From NCBI GenBank assembly GCA_005799545.1, contig SYGM01000167.1:1-64000 (forward strand): 64,000 nt of DNA. Reading direction: 5' to 3'. Below the pieces are notes generated by a model that worked only from the letters and a program-made list of their open reading frames with translations, was not told where the DNA came from and did not search any database. The position numbers and the translations under genes are program-made. Positions 57,222 to 64,000 of the stretch are shown here, piece after piece. Source of the DNA: Planctomycetia bacterium (GTDB lineage: Bacteria; Planctomycetota; UBA1135; GCA-002686595). The stretch's first letter is position 1; each line of letters opens with the position of its first letter.

Positions 57222-59300
57222 ATGGAGCACCTGCTGAAGGGACTGAACGAGGGGCAGCGTGCCGCCGTGCTCGCCACCGAAGGCCCGGTGCTTGTGCTCG
57301 CAGGTGCAGGGTCGGGAAAAACGCGCGTCATCACGCTGCGCACGGGGCATCTGCTGGAGCGTCGCGTCGCGCCCGAAAACATCCTGGCGATGACCTTCAC
57401 CAAGAAGGCTGCAGGCGAGATGCGCGAGCGCATCGGTGCGCTCGTGGGCAAGGATCGCGCGGAGCTGCTGACGATCGGCACCTTCCACTCCTTCTGCGTC
57501 AAGCTGCTGCGCCACTACCACGAAGCGGCCGGATTGCCGCCCAACTTCACGATCTGCGATGCCTCCGACCAGCTGAGCGCGGCGCGCGGGGCGCTGCGTG
57601 AGCTGCGCATCGGCGATGCCACGCTGCAGCCGGCGGCGCTGCAGGCGCGGATCTCGCTGCTCAAGAACAAGCTGGCCACGCCGGAGAGCGTGCTGGCGGG
57701 TGCTGGCGATGACCGCGACGAGCTGATCGGTCGCGCCTGGGCCAAGTACCAGGAGCATCTCGACCGCGCGCGGCTGGTTGACTTCGACGATCTGCTTCTG
57801 ATGGCCTGCAGGCTGCTCAAGAAGGACGAGCGCGTCCGTCAGGAGCTGGAGCGCATCTTCCGCTATGTGATGGTGGATGAATACCAAGACACCAACGGAC
57901 CGCAGTACGAGATCGTGCGGGCCATCGCCGGGCGTCACCAGAATCTGTGCGTTGTGGGCGATGACGTCCAATCGATCTTTGGGTGGCGCGGCGCGGATGT
58001 CACCAAGATCCTCTCCTTTGAGAAGGACTTCCCCAAGGCCAAGGTCGTGCGGCTGGAAGTCAACTACCGCTCGACCGCGCCCATCCTGGAAGCCGCCAAC
58101 CAGCTGATCGCGAACAATCCCAAGCGCCACGGCAAAGTGCTTCGCTCTGCGCAGGGCTCGGGCGAGCCGATTCGCTTCCTGCGCTCCGAGGATGAAGCCG
58201 GCGAGGCGGACTGGATTGCGCTCGACATCCTCGAGGGTGTGCGCAAGCGCATGTTCCATTACATGGACTGTGCGATCCTGTTCCGCTCCAACACCCAGCC
58301 GCGCGTCTTTGAGCAGAGCTTTCGCACGCGCAACGTGCCCTACGTCCTAATCGGAGGCATGAGCTTCTTCGATCGCAAGGAAGTGCGCGATGTGCTGGCG
58401 TATCTCAGGCTGGCGCAGAACCCGCTGGATGAGCCCTCGTTCCTGCGCGTGCTCAACTGTCCGCCGCGCGGCATCGGCAAGACCACCATCGAGAAGACGC
58501 TCGCCTTTGCCACCGAGCACGGCATCACCGTGCCGCAGGCCTTCGCACGCGCCAGCGAGATCGGGGGACTCCCGCAGGCTGCGGTGGAGTCCGTGCACAT
58601 CCTGCGCGACAAGCTGGCACGCTTCGGCAAGCAGGACCCGGGTCGTACGCTGGTGCACTGGATCCGTGAGCTGCTGGAGGCCGTCGACTATCGCTCCGAG
58701 GTCGACCGCGCATATCCCGATCCGAAGATGCGCGAAGACCGCTGGAATGCCGTGACCCAGGTGCTCGACATGGCCGAGAACCATGTGCGCCGGGGCAAGC
58801 AGCCCGGGCTGGCCTCGTTCCTCGAGGACCTGTCGCTTTCCGCCGAGGATGAGCGCGACGAGGGCGAGGGCCAGAAGAAGAACGCCGTGACTCTGATGAC
58901 GGTGCACTCCTCCAAGGGCCTCGAGTTCCCGCGGGTCTATCTGGCGGGCGTAGAGGAGGGCATTCTGCCGCACCTGCGCTCCGTCGCCGAAGACACGGTC
59001 GAGGAAGAGCGCCGCCTGATGTATGTGGCCATCACGCGCGCGCAGAAGCACCTCACCGTCACCTGGACCAAGTCACGCTCGAAGTACGGTACGCGCATCG
59101 AGAGCATGCCTTCGCGTTTCGTGTTCGAGATGCGTGGCGAGAAGCCTCCCAAGGGATGGCGCGCCGCCGGCATCGACGAGAAGGATGCCGAGCGCACGGA
59201 GCGCAGCGAAAAGGCCAAGGAGCGGAAGGCCAAGAACGAATCCAAGGCCGCTGCGAAGGCCACGACGCGCAAGCGCAAGCAGCGCCCTGCTGCCAGCTGA
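57222..59300 (+). CDS. UvrD/PcrA-family DNA helicase
   Basis: LNEGQRAAVLATEGPVLVLAGAGSGKTRVITLRTGHLL..VDEYQDTNGPQYEI..VHSSKGLEFPRVYLAG..VAITRAQKHL; Lys-rich tail. Confidence 0.93.
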   Translation: MEHLLKGLNEGQRAAVLATEGPVLVLAGAGSGKTRVITLRTGHLLERRVAPENILAMTFTKKAAGEMRERIGALVGKDRAELLTIGTFHSFCVKLLRHYHEAAGLPPNFTICDASDQLSAARGALRELRIGDATLQPAALQARISLLKNKLATPESVLAGAGDDRDELIGRAWAKYQEHLDRARLVDFDDLLLMACRLLKKDERVRQELERIFRYVMVDEYQDTNGPQYEIVRAIAGRHQNLCVVGDDVQSIFGWRGADVTKILSFEKDFPKAKVVRLEVNYRSTAPILEAANQLIANNPKRHGKVLRSAQGSGEPIRFLRSEDEAGEADWIALDILEGVRKRMFHYMDCAILFRSNTQPRVFEQSFRTRNVPYVLIGGMSFFDRKEVRDVLAYLRLAQNPLDEPSFLRVLNCPPRGIGKTTIEKTLAFATEHGITVPQAFARASEIGGLPQAAVESVHILRDKLARFGKQDPGRTLVHWIRELLEAVDYRSEVDRAYPDPKMREDRWNAVTQVLDMAENHVRRGKQPGLASFLEDLSLSAEDERDEGEGQKKNAVTLMTVHSSKGLEFPRVYLAGVEEGILPHLRSVAEDTVEEERRLMYVAITRAQKHLTVTWTKSRSKYGTRIESMPSRFVFEMRGEKPPKGWRAAGIDEKDAERTERSEKAKERKAKNESKAAAKATTRKRKQRPAAS

Positions 59301-59312
59301 GCCGACGGCGAT

Positions 59313-60353
59313 CTAGCCCTGCTTGTCGTCGCCACCCTTGCGGCGCGAAGTTCGCAGGTGCGCTGCGCGCGCCCGCAGCTGTCCGCAGCCGCCATCGACA
59401 TCCTGTCCCGCCGAACGCCGCAGCTTGGTGAGGATGCCGCGCGAGTGCAGATACCGCGCCATCTCCCGTGCGCGCTCCAGGCCCGGGCGCCGCCACGGCA
59501 TGCCCTCGACGCTGTTGTAGGGGATGAAGTTCATGACGGCATACTGCCCGCGCAGCAGCCGTTCGAGCGCCTCAAGCTCGTCGTCGCCGTCGTTGATGCC
59601 TTCGAGCAGGGTGTACTGGTACTGAATCGGATAACCGACTGTGCGTGAGTATTCCTGCGCGAGCGCCACCAGCTCCTCAGGCGCGATGCGCGGCGCTCTC
59701 GGCAGCAGCTCTTCGCGCAGCTGCGCCTTGGTGGTGTGCAGGGAAATCGCCAGCGCGGGTTTGACCGGTCCCTGCGGCAGGCGTTCGAAGACGCGCCGAT
59801 CGCCCACGGTCGAGAAGACGAGGTTCTTGTGACCCAGTCCGCCCTCGGTGCCCAGCAGCGTGATCGCTGACATCACCTCATCGAGATTGTGGGCGGGTTC
59901 GCCCATTCCCATGAACACCACGCGGCGAACCCTGCGCATGCGGCGCGCCAAGGCGACCTGCGCCACGATCTCCATGTCTGTCAGCTGTCGGATCAGGCCC
60001 GACTTGCCGGTCATGCAGAACACGCAACCGACCGCACAACCCACCTGGGTCGAGACGCACACGCCATCGCGCAGGAGCAGCACGCTCTCGACTTCCTGAC
60101 CATCCGCCAGCCGCACCAGCAGGCGCGCCGAGCCGTCTTCGCCGGGATGCTCGGAAATCACGCTGGCTGCGCGGTTGAGTTCGGCCTGCAGCGCAGGCAG
60201 CTCGTCGCGCAGCGCGCCGGGAAAGCGCGCGTGGCCGCGCTCTGCGCTCTCATCGGGTGTTTTTCCGCGCACAAACGCTTCTACGAACAGGCGCTCCTGC
60301 TGGGTCTTGGCCCCCAGAGCCCGTAGTCGTTCCCGAAGCGCGGAGATGTGCAC
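59313..60353 (-). CDS. RlmN/Cfr-family radical SAM methyltransferase, GTG start
   Basis: STQVGCAVGCVFCMTGKSG..VVFMGMGEPAHNLDEV..ISLHTT..SAGQDVDGGCGQL; TAGAAT 6 nt before GTG. Confidence 0.88.
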   Translation of the reverse strand: MHISALRERLRALGAKTQQERLFVEAFVRGKTPDESAERGHARFPGALRDELPALQAELNRAASVISEHPGEDGSARLLVRLADGQEVESVLLLRDGVCVSTQVGCAVGCVFCMTGKSGLIRQLTDMEIVAQVALARRMRRVRRVVFMGMGEPAHNLDEVMSAITLLGTEGGLGHKNLVFSTVGDRRVFERLPQGPVKPALAISLHTTKAQLREELLPRAPRIAPEELVALAQEYSRTVGYPIQYQYTLLEGINDGDDELEALERLLRGQYAVMNFIPYNSVEGMPWRRPGLERAREMARYLHSRGILTKLRRSAGQDVDGGCGQLRARAAHLRTSRRKGGDDKQG

Positions 60354-60362
60354 GCCTCGATT

Positions 60363-60731
60363 CTATCCGTTGGTCGCGCGGCCGACCCAGAGGCCGAGCG
60401 CGCCGCTGATCCAGGCCCCGACCATGGTTCCGGCCACATAGAGTGCAGCACTGAGGCGCAGACCGCTGTTCCAGAGCGCCAAGGTCTCGTGGTTGAAAGC
60501 CGAGTAGGTCGTGAAGCCGCCGAGCACTCCCGTCACGAGCAGGAGTTTCAGTTCCGGCGTGCTTGCGACGCGCGCTGTCGGGCTGGCAAGCAGCCATCCG
60601 ATGGCGAACGAGCCGATCAGATTGACCACCAGCGTGCCCCAGGGAAACGCATCGGGCAGCATCCGGACCACCAGGAAACGCGCCACGGCTCCCAACGCTC
60701 CCCCCAGAGCCACGAGCGCGATCATCTTCAT
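60363..60731 (-). CDS. crcB: CrcB/Fluc fluoride channel
   Basis: GGALGAVARFLVVR..PWGTLVVNLIGSFAIGWL..LLLVTGVLGGFTTYSAFNHET. Confidence 0.92.
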   Translation of the reverse strand: MKMIALVALGGALGAVARFLVVRMLPDAFPWGTLVVNLIGSFAIGWLLASPTARVASTPELKLLLVTGVLGGFTTYSAFNHETLALWNSGLRLSAALYVAGTMVGAWISGALGLWVGRATNG

Positions 60732-60758
60732 CCGTGCGCCTTCATCCGTGCACCTTCA

Positions 60759-61595
60759 TCAGTGAGTCAGCGCAACGCTGGTGCCTTCGAGCGCCAGATG
60801 GAACACGCGATCGATGTCGGGCTGCAGCATGCGCACGCAGCCGTGCGAGGCGGGCTTCTGGATCCAGTTGGCGCTGGGCTCGCCGGTGTAGCCGTGGAAG
60901 CCGATCCCGCTCTTGCCGATGCCATCCGAGGACAGCGCGATCCAGTAGCCGCCGAGGATGTTCTCGGGATCTCCGGCGGGAATGACCTTCCTGGTCTCGG
61001 GGTGCGTCCAGACCGGGTTCAGCACGCGCTTCTCGATTCTTGTGGCACCAGCCGGCGTGGGGGACTTCTCCGCGCCGAGCCCCACAGGCATCGTCGCCAT
61101 GAGGAGCTCGCCGCCGCCCGGAGCCTTGCGCCAGACGAACATGCGGAAGAGATCGCGGCGCACTTCGATGCGCAGACTGCGGTCTGACAGGTCAATCAGC
61201 TTGAGCTTCTGACCGACACGCAGCTTGCGCTCGTCGAAGCCGGCGTTGAGGTAGCCCAGCATTCCCGCGCCGATGCGGTGCGCAGCGGCGATCTTCGAGG
61301 GCAAATCACCCTTCTGGACGACATGAGTAACGATGCCCAGTTGCTCCGCGCCGGGGATGGCTTCGGGACTGAAGTACGCGCGGCGGCACCAGGGTTCCAG
61401 CGTGTCCGCCAGCAGCACCGCGCGACGCGGGTCGCTCTCCAGCAGTTTTGTGAGTTCTCCGCTGCCCTGCCGGACCAGCGCCGGGATCGCGGCCTTGTCG
61501 CGCGCGGCCTCGTCAAAGCGCTGCTGAAGGCTTTGCGCGGAAGCAGCGAGTGTGAGGAACGGCACGCAGACCAGAAGCAGCAAGGCACGCAGCAT
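60759..61595 (-). CDS. L,D-transpeptidase (YkuD) with LysM-like region
   Basis: Signal peptide; HVVQKGDLPSKIAAAHRIGAGMLGYLN..LRVGQKLKLI; GIGFHGYTGEPSANWIQKPASHGCVRM. Confidence 0.9.
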   Translation of the reverse strand: MLRALLLLVCVPFLTLAASAQSLQQRFDEAARDKAAIPALVRQGSGELTKLLESDPRRAVLLADTLEPWCRRAYFSPEAIPGAEQLGIVTHVVQKGDLPSKIAAAHRIGAGMLGYLNAGFDERKLRVGQKLKLIDLSDRSLRIEVRRDLFRMFVWRKAPGGGELLMATMPVGLGAEKSPTPAGATRIEKRVLNPVWTHPETRKVIPAGDPENILGGYWIALSSDGIGKSGIGFHGYTGEPSANWIQKPASHGCVRMLQPDIDRVFHLALEGTSVALTH

Positions 61596-61604
61596 GGGGC
61601 TGCG

Positions 61605-61610
61605 AGCCTA
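61605..61610 (-). promoter_or_regulatory. Predicted -10 TAGGCT, 9 nt before L,D-transpeptidase ATG
   Basis: TAGGCT-cgcagcccc-ATG on minus strand. Confidence 0.45.
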
Positions 61611-61616
61611 GAGGCC

Positions 61617-62168
61617 TCAGGCGTCCGATTCCAGCGGCCGAAAGCGGTGAATCGGTCCCGTGAAGGTGCCCCGGCCGGTGTCGACGATCAATTCGCCATC
61701 GCTCACGGTGACATGCCAGCGATTGTTGCGATCGAGCGTGGCCGCCAGTCGCGCCACCAGCTCCGGCTCAGGCACCACCGCCTCGATTTCCCCGGCCCTG
61801 TGGATGCGCATGCCCGCCCAGTTCTTCTCCAGCGCCTGCGGACTGCGATGAGGGAAGACCAGCACGCGGTCGGAGGCCTTCGAGGCCTTGTGGATGCGCT
61901 CCCCGGTCGGCAAGCCGATCTCCACCCACAGGCGGATGCGGCCGTGCGGGTCGCGCACGGACAACGCCGGCTCCTCGGCCTGGCACAGTTCCGGTGCGAT
62001 CACCAGTTCCAGCTCCCAGCACAGGCACCAGGCCAGCACGCGCGTCACGAGGTAGTCATCCGACTCGCTCTTGTGCTGCGCGAGCCGCAGCTCGAGCGAT
62101 TCGTAGACGCCGCGGTCGGCATCGGCGAGCTCGAGCTCGAACTTGCGCAGCAACGAGCCTTGTGACAT
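61617..62168 (-). CDS. YaeQ family protein
   Basis: FELELADADRGVYESLELRLAQHKSESDDYLVTRVLAWCL..LWVEIGLPTGERIHKASKASDRVLVF. Confidence 0.88.
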   Translation of the reverse strand: MSQGSLLRKFELELADADRGVYESLELRLAQHKSESDDYLVTRVLAWCLCWELELVIAPELCQAEEPALSVRDPHGRIRLWVEIGLPTGERIHKASKASDRVLVFPHRSPQALEKNWAGMRIHRAGEIEAVVPEPELVARLAATLDRNNRWHVTVSDGELIVDTGRGTFTGPIHRFRPLESDA

Positions 62169-62174
62169 CGCGCA

Positions 62175-62828
62175 TCAGCCCTGCAGCAGGCGCAGCAGGG
62201 CTTCATCACCCTTCTCGCGCGCCAGATCGAGCGGTGTCTGCTCGAAATCGTTTTCCTGAACCGGATTTGCGCCTGCGGTCAGCAGCACACGCGTCATGGC
62301 GTGATCGCCGTTGTTGACGGCCGCATGCAGCGCAGTCCAGCCGCCGTGCTGCGCAGCATGGACATTCACACCGCGCGCCAGCAGCAGCTCCATGATCTCC
62401 ATGCTGCGGCTGGCGGCCGCGGAGTGAATGGCGCGCAGCTCCATGCCGTTGCGTGAAACCGCCTCCGGATCGGCGCCGCGCTCCAGCAGCAACACCGCCG
62501 TGTCCTTGGAGGCGAAGAAGCAGGCCAGCTGCAGCGGCGTGAAGCCATCGCCCTGAAAGGACTCCGCAGCCGCCGCATCCGCATCCAGCAGCGGCCGCAG
62601 GCGACGAACATCGCCCAGAGCGGCGGCCGTGCAGACATCGATCGTCGGCGCGAGCCCCATCAGCGTGTCGAGCGCATCGCCATTGTGGCGATACATGGCA
62701 CGCAGGACCATCGAGACGCCCTGTTCGTCGCGCGCACTCGCCAGTTCCGGCTGCTCCTGCAGCAGCTCCTTGAGCCGTGTCGTGTTGCCCTGCTCGATCG
62801 CCTGCAACACGTCGTAATGGTGAGACAT
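62175..62828 (-). CDS. Ankyrin-repeat protein
   Basis: DGFTPLQLACFFASKDTAVLLLERGADPEAVSRNG..GGWTALHAAVNNGDHAMTRVLLTAGANP. Confidence 0.92.
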   Translation of the reverse strand: MSHHYDVLQAIEQGNTTRLKELLQEQPELASARDEQGVSMVLRAMYRHNGDALDTLMGLAPTIDVCTAAALGDVRRLRPLLDADAAAAESFQGDGFTPLQLACFFASKDTAVLLLERGADPEAVSRNGMELRAIHSAAASRSMEIMELLLARGVNVHAAQHGGWTALHAAVNNGDHAMTRVLLTAGANPVQENDFEQTPLDLAREKGDEALLRLLQG

Positions 62829-62833
62829 GCTCG

Positions 62834-64000
62834 TCAGATGTGGGGACGCGTGAGGTTCTTCTGTCCGCCGGGGATGGCCACGACGTTGTCTTCGATGCGG
62901 ATGCCGCCATGCGAGGCAAGTCGGTCCACCAGCTTCCAGTCGATCATGCTGGTCTGCGATCCGCTGCGGAACGGCCGCAGCAGCATCTCGATGAAGTAAA
63001 CGCCGGGTTCGATCGTGAAGACCTGATTGGCTTCGATCGTGCGCGTCGTGCGCAGGTAGGGGAAGGACTTCGGCGGCGGCATCACGCCGCCCTCGGGAGC
63101 CGCCTGGCGGCCGCCGACGTCGTGCACCTGAACGCCGAGGAAGTGACCGATGCCGTGCGGGAAGAACGGGCCGGTCAGGCCCTCGGCCACAGCCTGAGCG
63201 CCGCCGACCTTGAGGATGCCGTGCTTGTGCAGCAGGTCCGCGATCTTGACGTGCGCCGCCTCATGGATGGCCAGATAGGGCAGCCCCGGCCGCACCATCT
63301 CGCACAGCTCGCGCTGCAGCTGGTCCATGCCGTGCAGCAAGTCCTGGAACAGAGTGTCTGCGCTGCGCGAGGTCCACGTGCGCGTGATGTCGCTGCCGTA
63401 ACCGTTGTGCTTGGCGCCGCAGTCGATCAGCAGCACCTTGCCGTTGCGCTGCGTGCGCTTGCCGCAGTAGTGCAGGATCGCGCCGCGGTCATCGAGCGCC
63501 ACGATCGTTTCGTAGGGCAGCTCGCGATCCGTGCAGCCCACCGCCTCCACGAAGGCATGGTGGATCTCCAGTTCCGAGCCGCCCTCAAGGAAGCACTGCC
63601 GCGCCGCGGCGTGACCGCGCGCGCCCGAGATCGTGGCCTGCTCAAGGCACGCGATCTCGTACTCGGTCTTGTAGGCGCGGTCCCAGTCGAGACGCTTGAC
63701 CAGCGCATCGGGATTGCACTGCTCTGCGGCGATGCCGCTGCCTGCGGGGTCGTCCCCGATGTAGGCGGTGCGGCCCGACTTCTGGATCAGCTTCCAGGCC
63801 TTGCCCAGATCCGCCACCTCATGGAACTCGAAGGCCTCCAGCCAGAACGGATTGCCCAGCGGTGCCTGCTCGTACCAGTAGTCCTCGGGCCGCACGCGCA
63901 CCAGCAGCGGGCGCTCGCCGGGCCGGATGTGCAGCAGGTGATGCGGCCCGTCCAGAGGCACCCAGTGCGTGAAGTGCGGCGTCGTGCGGAAGGGAGCGTC
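62834..64000 (-). CDS. pepQ: Xaa-Pro dipeptidase (M24 family), N-terminus beyond the window
   Basis: ALDDRGAILHYCGKRTQ..LLIDCGAKHNGYGSDITRTW..FPHGIGHFLGVQVHDVGG..FTIEPGVYFIEMLL..GGIRIEDNVV; frame stays open to base 64000. Confidence 0.9.
   Translation of the reverse strand, partial: DAPFRTTPHFTHWVPLDGPHHLLHIRPGERPLLVRVRPEDYWYEQAPLGNPFWLEAFEFHEVADLGKAWKLIQKSGRTAYIGDDPAGSGIAAEQCNPDALVKRLDWDRAYKTEYEIACLEQATISGARGHAAARQCFLEGGSELEIHHAFVEAVGCTDRELPYETIVALDDRGAILHYCGKRTQRNGKVLLIDCGAKHNGYGSDITRTWTSRSADTLFQDLLHGMDQLQRELCEMVRPGLPYLAIHEAAHVKIADLLHKHGILKVGGAQAVAEGLTGPFFPHGIGHFLGVQVHDVGGRQAAPEGGVMPPPKSFPYLRTTRTIEANQVFTIEPGVYFIEMLLRPFRSGSQTSMIDWKLVDRLASHGGIRIEDNVVAIPGGQKNLTRPHI

Noticed and set aside
1-64000. 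CRISPR arrays, IS elements, prophage, tRNA/rRNA
   Set aside because: No regularly spaced direct repeats, transposase/integrase/phage motifs, or tRNA/rRNA signatures noticed by eye; a tRNAscan/CRISPR search would be needed to exclude them fully.

Overview
GC-rich, gene-dense bacterial chromosome segment with about 55 protein-coding genes on both strands. I saw no rRNA, tRNA, CRISPR array, IS element or prophage. Family content (DUF1592/DUF1552 pair, HzsA-like CxxCH lipoproteins, 'YCFGDG..CPCxNNG..GRGCANS' surface domain, kinase-RDD fusion) suggests a Planctomycetota-like organism; this is inference. Most genes are housekeeping or secreted-protein genes: SufT-like, RluA, IlvE, HrpB, UvrD/PcrA, RlmN-like, CrcB, L,D-transpeptidase, YaeQ, PepQ. 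The best candidate for an undescribed system is the co-directional cluster at about 14.39-21.55 kb. It encodes a ribbon-helix-helix-like small protein, a sulfatase-fold enzyme lacking the formylglycine Cys/Ser, APS kinase, two tandem type I phosphodiesterase-like proteins, a second ribbon-helix-helix-like small protein, a conserved membrane protein and an HD hydrolase. Both small proteins, and a lipoprotein encoded next door, end in the same C-terminal L-K-x-LGY motif. A perfect 16-bp palindrome precedes the first gene. Other notable signals are a recurrent TANNNT -10-like hexamer 6-13 nt before start codons (predicting leaderless mRNAs), one divergent pair with overlapping -10 boxes, a kinase-RDD-pseudokinase-RDD-like protein, and two small ORFs missing from the supplied track.
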